Assembly (NCBI RefSeq): GCF_017487345.1
Contig: NZ_CP062006.1
Location: 1,184,001 to 1,248,000 of the forward strand
DNA length: 64,000 nt
Source of the DNA: Brevundimonas pondensis
Lineage (GTDB): Bacteria > Pseudomonadota > Alphaproteobacteria > Caulobacterales > Caulobacteraceae
Direction of reading: 5' to 3'
Part shown: piece by piece, positions 57,472-64,000 of the stretch
Layout: each line of letters starts with the position of its first letter
How positions within the stretch are numbered: the stretch's first letter is position 1
The notes under the pieces: model-generated
What the model saw: only the letters and a program-made list of their open reading frames with translations
Databases searched by the model: none
Told to the model about the DNA's origin: nothing
Translations under genes and position numbers: made by a program

Positions 57472-59354
57472 TGGACATGGCCGTTCGCACCGCCCGTATT
57501 GCTCTCGTCGGCAACCCCAACAGCGGCAAGACCGCCCTGTTCAACGCCCTGACCGGCGCTCACCAAAAGGTCGCCAACTACGCCGGGGTCACCGTCGAGC
57601 GGAAGGAGGGGCGCATCCACGCCGCCGACGGCCGCACCCTGTCGGTGCTGGACCTGCCGGGCACCTATTCCCTTCGCGCCCGCAGTCTGGACGAGGAAGT
57701 CACCCGCGACGCCGTGCTCGGCGCCCTGCCGGGCGAGACCCCGCCGGACGTGGTGGTCTGCGTCGCCGACGCCACCAACCTGCGTCTGGTGCTGCGACTG
57801 GCGCTGGAGCTGAAACAGGTCGGGCGGCCGATGGTGCTGGCGCTCAACATGTACGACATCGCCCAGCGCCAGGGGCTGCGTATCGACCTGGAAAAACTGT
57901 CGGCTGAGATCGGCGCCCCGGTTGTCACGACCGTAGCCACGCGCAAGCGCGGCATCGTTGAGCTGGTCGCTGCAGCCCAGGCCCAGGCCGATCTGGCCGT
58001 GGGTGAGACACCCAGCGAATGGCACGCTCCGTCCGCTGCTGAAATCCGCGCCGCTCACCGCGAGGCCGAGCGCATCATGAAGGCCTGTGTTCGCCCGCCC
58101 GAGCGGCCGGACACCCTGACCGGCAAGATCGACAGCGTCCTGCTGCATCCCGTCGCCGGTCTGGCCATCTTGCTGGGCATCCTGTTCGTCATGTTCCAGG
58201 CCGTTTTCACCTGGGCCACCCCGGCGATGGACAGCATCGAGGCCTTCTTCGCCCTGGTCGGCGGCTGGGTGGCGACAGTCCTGCCGGATCAGGGTTTCAC
58301 GGGCTTGCTGCAAAGCCTGATCGTCGACGGCCTGATCGGCGGGGTCGGCAGCGTCCTGGTTTTCCTGCCGCAGATCCTGATCATCTTCCTGTTCATCATC
58401 GTGCTGGAAGACTTCGGCTACATGGCCCGCGCGGCCTTTCTGATGGACAAGATCATGGGCGGGGCGGGGTTGCACGGCCGCGCCTTCATCCCTCTGCTGT
58501 CCAGCTTCGCCTGCGCCATTCCCGGCATCATGGCGACGCGAGTCATCGAGGCGAAGCGCGACCGTCTGACCACCATCCTGATCGCGCCGCTGATGACCTG
58601 CTCGGCGCGCATCCCCGTCTATACGCTGATCATCGCCGCCTTCATTCCCAATGAGACGGTCTGGGGCTGGGCCAGTCTGCAGGGCCTGGTGATGTTCGGC
58701 CTCTATGCGGCGGGCATCGTCAGCGCGCTGCTGGTGTCGCTGGTGATCCGCCGGGTCTTCTGGCGCGGCGCGGTCGAACCCTTCATGATGGAACTGCCGG
58801 CCTACAAGATCCCTGACATCAAGAGCGTCCTGTTCAATCTGTGGCTGCGGGCCAAGATCTTCATCCGTCGTGCGGGCAAGATCATCCTGCCGCTGATGAT
58901 TATCGTCTGGGCGTTGGCGACCTTCCCCTATCCGCCGGAAGGGGCGACAGGTCCGGCCATCGACTATTCCTTCGCCGGCATGATCGGCAAGGCGCTGGAA
59001 CCTGTCTTCGCCCCCATCGGCTTCAGCTGGCAGATGGTGGTGGCTCTGGTGCCCGGCATGGCTGCGCGCGAGGTCGCCGTGGCGGTCCTCGGCACGGTCT
59101 ATTCGATCGCCGGCGCCGAGGAGAACGTCGGCGCCCTGGCCTCGGTCCTGTCGGCCGACTGGTCGCTGGCGACGGGCCTGGCCTTCCTGGCCTGGTATGT
59201 CTTCGCGCCGCAATGTCTGCCCACCCTGGGCGTGGTCCGTCGCGAGACCGGCTCGATGAAGTGGACCATGATCATGGTCGGCTATCTGTTCGGCCTGGCC
59301 TATCTGGCGGCCTTCATCGTCTATCACGTCGCTGTGGCGCTGGGCGGGGGCTAG
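57471..59354 (+). CDS. feoB: Ferrous iron transporter B
   Basis: This 627-residue protein has an N-terminal G domain (P-loop GNPNSGKT at 14-21, switch II DLPGTYSL at 61-68, and NMYD as the G4 motif). A membrane domain follows, with the gate-region motifs LLSSFACAIPGIMATRVI and LIAPLMTCSARIPVYTLI. It imports Fe(II). It is shorter than E. coli FeoB (773 residues), which is common. feoC is absent. The 35-nt direct repeats follow its stop. Confidence 0.97.
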   Translation: MDMAVRTARIALVGNPNSGKTALFNALTGAHQKVANYAGVTVERKEGRIHAADGRTLSVLDLPGTYSLRARSLDEEVTRDAVLGALPGETPPDVVVCVADATNLRLVLRLALELKQVGRPMVLALNMYDIAQRQGLRIDLEKLSAEIGAPVVTTVATRKRGIVELVAAAQAQADLAVGETPSEWHAPSAAEIRAAHREAERIMKACVRPPERPDTLTGKIDSVLLHPVAGLAILLGILFVMFQAVFTWATPAMDSIEAFFALVGGWVATVLPDQGFTGLLQSLIVDGLIGGVGSVLVFLPQILIIFLFIIVLEDFGYMARAAFLMDKIMGGAGLHGRAFIPLLSSFACAIPGIMATRVIEAKRDRLTTILIAPLMTCSARIPVYTLIIAAFIPNETVWGWASLQGLVMFGLYAAGIVSALLVSLVIRRVFWRGAVEPFMMELPAYKIPDIKSVLFNLWLRAKIFIRRAGKIILPLMIIVWALATFPYPPEGATGPAIDYSFAGMIGKALEPVFAPIGFSWQMVVALVPGMAAREVAVAVLGTVYSIAGAEENVGALASVLSADWSLATGLAFLAWYVFAPQCLPTLGVVRRETGSMKWTMIMVGYLFGLAYLAAFIVYHVAVALGGG

Positions 59355-59400
59355 ACATCTTAGTGGCCTAACGCGCTGCGCGCTGCTTGAGGCCGTCAGG

Positions 59401-59487
59401 CCGCGTCGGGTCGAGAAGGCGGAGCCTTCTGACCGCGGCCGGCAGGAATGTTCCGCGTCGGGTCGAGAAGGCGGAGCCTTCTGACCG
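59401..59487. repeat. Two perfect 35-nt direct repeats behind feoB
   Basis: The same 35 nt occur at 59401-59435 and 59453-59487, with a 17-nt spacer. Each copy contains the perfect dyad agaaggc-gga-gccttct. The copies lie between the convergent feoB and tetR-type genes. Only two copies exist, so this is not a CRISPR array; a REP-like intergenic element is more likely. Confidence 0.85.
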
Positions 59488-59529
59488 GGACCCACAAAAA
59501 TGCAGGGGCGTTGACGACCGGCTCGGTCT

Positions 59530-60156
59530 TCAGCGCCCCGTCGTCAGCTTGACCACGATATGGGCTGTCGTGTCGACGATGGCCTCGGGTGTGTCGGCGC
59601 GGCGCATCAGGGCGAAGCCGGCGGCGACGGATTCCACCAGGTTGGCGGTCTCATAGGAGGTCAGACGCGGGCTCAGTCCTTCGGGGTGAGCGCCGTTGGC
59701 CTTGGCTTGGGCGATGCGGCGTTCCAGCGCCAGGTGCAGACGGCGCATCCGCTTGATCCGGCTCTCTGCGAAGCCGGGCTCGCCCTTGTCCGCCAGCATG
59801 TGCTCGACCCGCAGCACCGGCCCGTGGTCGTTCCACAGGGCCAGGACCTCCAGCACATAGGCGCGCACGGATTCGAAGGCGCGGTCGGCGGTCCAGTCGG
59901 CGTGAATGTGCCGAGCCAGCCGCTGGAAGTCCTCGCCGGCTTCCTCACAGAGGATCAGCAAGCCTTCCTCGACCGACTTGAAATAGGTGTAGAAGGTCGG
60001 CGCCGAGACGCCCGCCGCCAGCGCCACATCGGCGGCGCGGATCTCGCCCAGATGCTTGTGGTTCAGCAGTCCTCGCAGAGCGTCGAGAATGGCGCGACGG
60101 GTTCGCGCGCCACGCGTCCCGATCTTGTGGCCCAGTTTGTTGGTCGTCTTGGACAT
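59530..60156 (-). CDS. TetR-family transcriptional regulator
   Basis: This 208-residue protein has an N-terminal helix-turn-helix (about 39-59: IRAADVALAAGVSAPTFYTYFKSV, typical of TetR) and a helical ligand domain (residues 70-205) of unknown specificity. ATG 60156 is preferred over TTG 60186. Its target is not evident; no efflux or catabolic gene lies divergently next to it. Confidence 0.88.
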   Translation of the reverse strand: MSKTTNKLGHKIGTRGARTRRAILDALRGLLNHKHLGEIRAADVALAAGVSAPTFYTYFKSVEEGLLILCEEAGEDFQRLARHIHADWTADRAFESVRAYVLEVLALWNDHGPVLRVEHMLADKGEPGFAESRIKRMRRLHLALERRIAQAKANGAHPEGLSPRLTSYETANLVESVAAGFALMRRADTPEAIVDTTAHIVVKLTTGR

Positions 60157-60238
60157 AAGGCAGGGGGCGTGGGAAGGAGAGGGCAAGGCCTAGTCGGTTC
60201 TCGTGCCGGTCACAAGCGCGTCTCGGCCTGCGATGGAC

Positions 60239-60712
60239 CTAGAGGGCGACACTGACCTCGATCTCCTCGCCGAAATAGCCGCCGGTCGGAACGAAGCCCA
60301 GCGCCTTGTAGAAGGCTTCGGGGCTGCCTTCGCCCAGGCCGTAGCTGGTGTAGAGCGCTGCATAGCCGCGCCGACGCAGCCTTTGCTTCGCCATTTCGAC
60401 CGCACGGCGGCCGACCCCGGCGCTCTGATGCGGGCCCGCGATCATCAGCCGCCACAGATAGGGGCCGTCGCATTCGATGCCGTCATCCCACTCGTCGCCG
60501 TCGTTCACCATGACGAAACCCACCAGGGTCTCGTCCAGATAGATCGCCCGGAACCAGGCAGCCTGCGAGCAGAAGCCCTCGGCGATGGAGACGCCGTTGT
60601 CGGCCACCATCTCGCGTTGCTCGGGAGACAAGGTTTCACTCAGCTCGCAGACTTCGGAAACATTTTCCGAGGTGATGCGACGGAAGGAGATTTCGCTTTC
60701 GGAAGATGCCAT
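60239..60712 (-). CDS. GNAT family N-acetyltransferase
   Basis: This 157-residue GNAT protein (ISFRRITSENVSEVCELSETLSPEQREMVADNG, VGFVMVNDGDEW, acetyl-CoA loop LMIAGPHQSAGVGRRAVEMAKQRLRRRG, then GEGSPEAFYKALGFVPTG) resembles BltD/spermine-acetylating members, but the substrate is uncertain. ATG 60712 is chosen; the longer frame to 60766 has a Cys-rich start not expected in the family. Confidence 0.85.
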   Translation of the reverse strand: MASSESEISFRRITSENVSEVCELSETLSPEQREMVADNGVSIAEGFCSQAAWFRAIYLDETLVGFVMVNDGDEWDDGIECDGPYLWRLMIAGPHQSAGVGRRAVEMAKQRLRRRGYAALYTSYGLGEGSPEAFYKALGFVPTGGYFGEEIEVSVAL

Positions 60713-60804
60713 TCGGCGACCGCTGCCATACTGTTTGCAGCAGCCATAGACCTCGCCTTGCGGCAAAGGCTAGCGGGTGCGACGTTCGGACACGCGGCGA
60801 CCGG

Positions 60805-61095
60805 TCAGTTGGGGTCGGTCAGGGGCAGTTCCTCATGGGCGACGCCGGCCGTGGCTTGCTCGATCTGTTGCTTGGCGATGCTCTGCTGGTCGGCGGCCTG
60901 TTGAGCGGTGACACAGATGTCGCGTCTCAGCACCGATCCGGTGCGTGCGCGGCGCTCGCAGACCGGGCGCTGTTGGTCGGGACGTCGGGAGTTGGTCCGT
61001 GCGGTCGCAGCCGGGCGGGGCGGGGTTCGTGCTTCAGGCGTTCCGGCAGGCGCAGTGGTCTGCAAAGCAACAATGGCGACCAGGGTGGCGAACAT
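60805..61095 (-). CDS. Small secreted protein of unknown function
   Basis: This 96-residue protein has a short signal-peptide-like N-terminus (MFATLVAIVALQTTAPAG), a Pro/Arg-rich middle, and a CERRARTGSVLRRDICVT motif with two cysteines able to form a disulfide. The C-terminal part is Gln/Ala-rich (AQQAADQQSIAKQQIEQA). Similar small proteins occur in Caulobacteraceae; no function is known. It lies just upstream of the tRNA on the plus-strand map. Confidence 0.65.
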   Translation of the reverse strand: MFATLVAIVALQTTAPAGTPEARTPPRPAATARTNSRRPDQQRPVCERRARTGSVLRRDICVTAQQAADQQSIAKQQIEQATAGVAHEELPLTDPN

Positions 61096-61151
61096 GACTT
61101 TTCCCTCCGAAAGAAGGAAGTTTGTCGAACATTGATCGATAATTCAATGGA

Positions 61152-61227
61152 TGGTGCCGGTTGCAGGAATCGAACCCGCGACATCCAGTTTACAAAACTG
61201 GCGCTCTACCAACTGAGCTAAACCGGC
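61152..61227 (-). tRNA. tRNA-Thr, anticodon TGT
   Basis: On the minus strand a complete 76-nt cloverleaf can be drawn. The acceptor stem is gccggtt/aaccggc, with an encoded CCA at 61152-61154. The anticodon stem-loop is ccagt-tttgtaa-actgg, giving anticodon TGT (threonine). The T arm carries gggttcgaatc. It lies between the small secreted-protein gene and the DUF486 gene. Confidence 0.97.
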
Positions 61228-61278
61228 GCTGCGGGCCTTATGCTGGTGGAATCGTCGGGACGCAAGCACAGTCCGGCC

Positions 61279-61629
61279 ATGCCGATGACGCCCTATCTCA
61301 CGCCGATCCTTTTGCTGGCCCTGTCGAACGTCTTCATGACCTTCGCCTGGTATGGGCACCTGAAATTCGGGGCCAAACCCTTGTGGATCGTGGTGATCCT
61401 GAGCTGGGGCATCGCCTTCTTCGAATACTGCCTGGCCGTGCCCGCCAACCGCATCGGTCATCAGGTCTATTCGGCGGCCGAGCTGAAGACCATGCAGGAG
61501 GTGATCACCCTGCTGGTCTTCGCCGTCTTCTCGGTGCTCTACCTTGGCGAGAAGCTGACCCTGAACCATCTGGTCGGCTTTTCGCTGATCGCGGGCGGGG
61601 CCTTCTTCATCTTCAAAGGCCCGCTTTAG
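61279..61629 (+). CDS. DUF486 (DMT-like) membrane protein
   Basis: This 116-residue protein has four hydrophobic segments (LTPILLLALSNVFMTFAWYG, LWIVVILSWGIAFFEYCLAV, ITLLVFAVFSVLYLGEKL, LVGFSLIAGGAFFIFKG) and the DUF486 pattern FFEYCLAVPANRIGHQVYSAAELKTMQEVITL. The family belongs to the drug/metabolite transporter superfamily, function unknown. ATG 61279 or 61285 is the likely start. It ends directly against the convergent HIT gene. Confidence 0.85.
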   Translation: MPMTPYLTPILLLALSNVFMTFAWYGHLKFGAKPLWIVVILSWGIAFFEYCLAVPANRIGHQVYSAAELKTMQEVITLLVFAVFSVLYLGEKLTLNHLVGFSLIAGGAFFIFKGPL

Positions 61630-62067
61630 TCAGTCCAATTCGGCGGCGATGCGGGTCGCCAGGGCCTTCAGCTGTTCGGCGTCGGCCATGGGGGCGTGGC
61701 CGTGGCCCTTCATGGCGCGGTCGGCCCAGCGCGGCACGATGTGGAAATGCAGGTGGAAGACGGTCTGGCCGCCGGCCTCGCCGTTGAACTGCATCAGGCT
61801 GAGGCCCTCGGGTTTCAGCGCCTTTTCGACGGCGCGGGCGGTGCGCTGGACGGCGGCGGTCAGTTTGGCGAGCGCGTCCGGCTCGATCTCCAGCAGATTG
61901 CGCGCCGTGGATGTCTTGGACACCACCAGGACATGGCCCTCGGACTGGGGGAAGACGTCCATGAAGGCCAGGACGTCGTCGTCCTCCCACACCTTTACGC
62001 TGGGGATCTCACCACGCAGGATCTTGGCGAAGATGTTGTCGGGGTCGTAGGCGCCGTGAAGGCTCAT
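61630..62067 (-). CDS. HIT-family nucleotide hydrolase/transferase
   Basis: This 145-residue protein has the histidine triad HLHFH (H105, H107, H109) in QTVFHLHFHIVPRW and the N-terminal DNIFAKILRGEIPSVKVWEDDDVLAFMDVFPQSEGHVLV typical of HinT-like hydrolases acting on nucleoside phosphoramidates. Its stop abuts the DUF486 stop. Confidence 0.93.
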   Translation of the reverse strand: MSLHGAYDPDNIFAKILRGEIPSVKVWEDDDVLAFMDVFPQSEGHVLVVSKTSTARNLLEIEPDALAKLTAAVQRTARAVEKALKPEGLSLMQFNGEAGGQTVFHLHFHIVPRWADRAMKGHGHAPMADAEQLKALATRIAAELD

Positions 62068-62182
62068 GGGGAGGCTCCGTCAGAGGTGTCGGCGTCAGGC
62101 TAGCAGGGCAGGGCGGATTTCGCACGGGAGCGAAACCTGATCTGGCGCACTATATGGTCAAGGTTCACGGAGATTGCGTTCC

Positions 62183-62539
62183 ATGCTGCGTTTCATTGTT
62201 CAGGCTATCGTCACCGCCTTGGGGCTGTGGCTGTCGGCCAAGGTCGTGCCGGGGGTGGACTTCACCTCGACCGGGTCGCTGGTCGCGGCGGCGGTGGTGC
62301 TGGGCCTGGTCAACGCCATCGTGCGGCCTCTCATGGTCATCCTGACTCTGCCGCTGACGATCGTGACCCTGGGTCTGTTCCTGCTGGTGGTGAACGCGGC
62401 GATGATCGGACTGACAGCCTGGTTCCTGGGCGGTTTCTCGGTCAACGGTCTGTGGGCCGGGATCGGGGCGGCGATCGTGACGGGCGTGGTCAGCTGGATC
62501 GCGGCCTCCCTGTTCGGCGAGGGCGAGCGGGCGCGCTGA
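62183..62539 (+). CDS. Phage-holin-like family 4 membrane protein
   Basis: This 118-residue protein has about four hydrophobic segments and the sequence pattern IVTALGLWLSAKVVPGVDFTSTGSLVAAAVVLGLVNAIVRPLMVILTLPLTIVTLGLFLLVVNAAMIGLTAW. This is the common holin-like family 4 found in chromosomes without prophages. No phage genes are nearby. ATG 62183 is used; ATG 62174 is an alternative. Confidence 0.85.
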   Translation: MLRFIVQAIVTALGLWLSAKVVPGVDFTSTGSLVAAAVVLGLVNAIVRPLMVILTLPLTIVTLGLFLLVVNAAMIGLTAWFLGGFSVNGLWAGIGAAIVTGVVSWIAASLFGEGERAR

Positions 62540-62604
62540 ATAAGTCCGGGTAATATTGACGCAAATATTTTGTCCGGGTAAATCATCGCGACCCTAAGGA
62601 GCTG

Positions 62605-63177
62605 ATGATGCCCTCTGCAACCTGCACCGCCTTTGCCGGAAACCGTCTGATCGCTTCGGGCGCGCCGTCTGAGGTCGTGGCTGTGGTGAAGGCTGCATAT
62701 GACGCGGGCGACGCGGTGCTGGTGTTCGACGACGCCGACGCCCGGCCCGTGGAGTTTGACCTGCGCGGTGATCTGGCCGCCGTGCTGGCGCGTCTGCCGG
62801 TCGAGCCTGTCGAGAAGCGCGGGCCGGGACGGCCCAGGCTGGGAGTCACAGCGCGCGAAGTGACCCTGTTGCCGCGCCACTGGGACTGGTTGGCGTCCCA
62901 GCCGGGCGGGGCTTCGGTAGCGCTGCGCAAGCTGGTCGAGAACGCCCTGCGAGAGGCCGAGGGGCCGGATCGTGTGCGCCACAGTCGCGAGGCCGCCTAT
63001 CGCTTCATGACCGCCGTGGCTGGCGATCAGCCTGGCTATGAGGAGGCCACGCGGATGTTGTTCGCCGGCGACTGGGTCGCCTTCGACGCCGCGATCAAGG
63101 TCTGGCCGTCAGACGTGCGCGACTATGCCCGTCGGCTGGCCGAGGGAAGTTGGCGCAATGGTCGCGGTGCGCCCTAG
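62605..63177 (+). CDS. DUF2239 family protein
   Basis: This 190-residue protein matches DUF2239: CTAFAGNRLIASGAPSEVVAVVKAAYDAGDAVLVFDDADARPVEFDLRG, then GPGRPRLGVTAREVTLLPRHWDWLASQPGGASVALRKLVENA and a helical end. Function unknown; the middle segment resembles a small DNA-binding-type helix pair, which is inference only. Its stop codon shares CTAG with the convergent carboxypeptidase gene. Confidence 0.8.
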   Translation: MMPSATCTAFAGNRLIASGAPSEVVAVVKAAYDAGDAVLVFDDADARPVEFDLRGDLAAVLARLPVEPVEKRGPGRPRLGVTAREVTLLPRHWDWLASQPGGASVALRKLVENALREAEGPDRVRHSREAAYRFMTAVAGDQPGYEEATRMLFAGDWVAFDAAIKVWPSDVRDYARRLAEGSWRNGRGAP

Positions 63178-64000
63178 CTGGGGCGGATGACCATGCAGGT
63201 GACGCGGCGCTCGCCCAGGGCCTCGCAGGCGGCCTCAGCCGAGGCCTGGGTCATGCCGGTGAAGCGCGAGCGATACCAGCCGTCTGCGTTCTGAACATCG
63301 CGTTGCGCCTCGGTGAACTGGGTGCGGAAGCGACGGCTGACCTCGTTGAGCCAGTTGCGGGCGACAGCCTCGTCGCGGAAGGCGCCGACCTGAACCGTCC
63401 AGCGGCCGGCGGGCGGGCGGGAGGCTTCACGCGCCGGAGCGCGCGACGGCGTGCTTGCGGACGATGTACGGCGCGCCGTCGACGACGAACCTCCGTTCAG
63501 CGAGGCGGTCAGGTTCTCAGGCGTGCGCGGGGCTTCGGCGCGCTGGATCGGCGCCGTGGCGCGAGGCGTGGCTGTCGTGGTGCGGGCCGAGGGCGGCGGC
63601 GTGATTTCGGTCGGCAGGCTGGCGGGCGGCGGGCCGGCGACATAGGCTACAGCGGTCGAACCCATGCCTTCGCCATCCTCGTCCGAGGCCGAGGCGTACT
63701 CGACAGGCGGGTTGGGATCGACGCTGACGCCGTAACCGCGCTGCTCGAAGAAGGTCTGGGCCACCTGGATACGTTCGCCCTGGCCGCGTCGGCGCTGAAC
63801 CTCGAAGCCGGTGTCCATCAACTCCGCGACGTGGTCGTTGCGGCTCTTGGTCGAGCGACCGCCCATGACGATGGTGATGATCCGCTTGCCGTCGCGCACC
63901 GAGGAGGCGGCGAGGTTATAGCCCGAGGCGTTGGTGAAACCGGTCTTGATGCCGTCATACCCGCGACCCGTAGCCAGCAGGCCATTGGTGTTGCGGTAGT
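63174..64000 (-). CDS. D-alanyl-D-alanine carboxypeptidase with SPOR domain (partial)
   Basis: The gene runs off the right edge; at least 275 residues are visible. The upstream part, YRNTNGLLATGRGYDGIKTGFTNASGYNLAAS, holds the KTG motif of the S11 (DacA/PBP5-like) family. A long Pro/Ser/Thr-rich linker and a C-terminal SPOR domain (GRWTVQVGAFRDEAVARNWLNEVSRRFRTQF...RVTCMVI) follow. Such enzymes trim peptidoglycan pentapeptides; SPOR domains bind denuded glycan at the septum, suggesting a role at division. Confidence 0.9.
   Translation of the reverse strand, partial: YRNTNGLLATGRGYDGIKTGFTNASGYNLAASSVRDGKRIITIVMGGRSTKSRNDHVAELMDTGFEVQRRRGQGERIQVAQTFFEQRGYGVSVDPNPPVEYASASDEDGEGMGSTAVAYVAGPPPASLPTEITPPPSARTTTATPRATAPIQRAEAPRTPENLTASLNGGSSSTARRTSSASTPSRAPAREASRPPAGRWTVQVGAFRDEAVARNWLNEVSRRFRTQFTEAQRDVQNADGWYRSRFTGMTQASAEAACEALGERRVTCMVIRPS

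Noticed and set aside
59401..59487. Possible CRISPR array
   Set aside because: Only two repeat units with one 17-nt spacer and no cas genes.
62183..62539. Prophage remnant, from the holin-like protein
   Set aside because: This holin-like family is common in bacterial chromosomes and no integrase, capsid, tail or lysis gene lies nearby.

Overview
The window is a high-GC chromosomal segment from an alphaproteobacterium, most likely of the Caulobacteraceae (Brevundimonas or a close relative). The pointers are protein content and architecture: a CC0125/CC1285-type lipoprotein, a PleA-like lytic transglycosylase beside two DUF2336 proteins and a lone Hpt protein, a short-LID adenylate kinase, a large TonB-dependent receptor, an ATP12 chaperone, GTP-dependent PEP carboxykinase, and an S10-spc-alpha order without rpmJ or infA. 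The genus is inferred from these families; no database was searched.

Layout. 1-1506: the end of fusA and a tuf gene interrupted by a frameshift. 1739-5712: four genes between tuf and rpsJ (FemAB/BioF2-like acyltransferase, cupin-8/JmjC-like protein, GIN-domain secreted protein, divergent outer-membrane barrel). 6310-21401: the ribosomal superoperon (rpsJ to rpmD, rplO, secY, adk, then a frameshifted TonB-family gene, then rpsM-rpsK-rpoA-rplQ under its own promoter). Hairpins and terminator-like elements break this cluster at rpmD/rplO, rplO/secY and rpsK/rpoA. 21483-32573: mixed genes (DUF4180, GNAT, ABC-2 exporter, phosphodiesterase lipoprotein, MFS pump, HtrA protease, VOC protein, rarA, pseudouridine synthase, lipoprotein). 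32828-35818: TonB-dependent receptor. 35958-45582: fluC, rluC, TPR/2OG oxygenase, HAD phosphatase, ATP12, RsuA-type synthase, DUF938, pckG, thiO-like, TonB. 45712-50298: lytic transglycosylase, DUF2336, Hpt, NAD kinase, DUF2336. 50470-56481: class II aldolase with an outer-membrane protein, then an RND efflux pair. 56501-59354: frameshifted c-type cytochrome lipoprotein, divergent from feoAB. 59530-64000: TetR, GNAT, small secreted protein, tRNA-Thr, DUF486, HIT, holin-like, DUF2239, and a partial D-Ala-D-Ala carboxypeptidase with a SPOR domain.

Most genes are housekeeping. I see no mobile element, prophage or CRISPR array, and no convincing new multi-gene defence or biosynthetic system. The points most worth checking are the acyltransferase-cupin pair next to the translation genes, the hairpin-rich breaks in the ribosomal operon, the DUF2336/Hpt/NAD-kinase neighbourhood, a palindrome between the cytochrome gene and feoAB, and a 35-nt direct repeat behind feoB. 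Three genes (tuf, a TonB-family gene, a cytochrome c gene) carry single-base-type frameshifts. At least two of these lie at or near G/C runs, so sequence error should be excluded before calling any of them pseudogenes.
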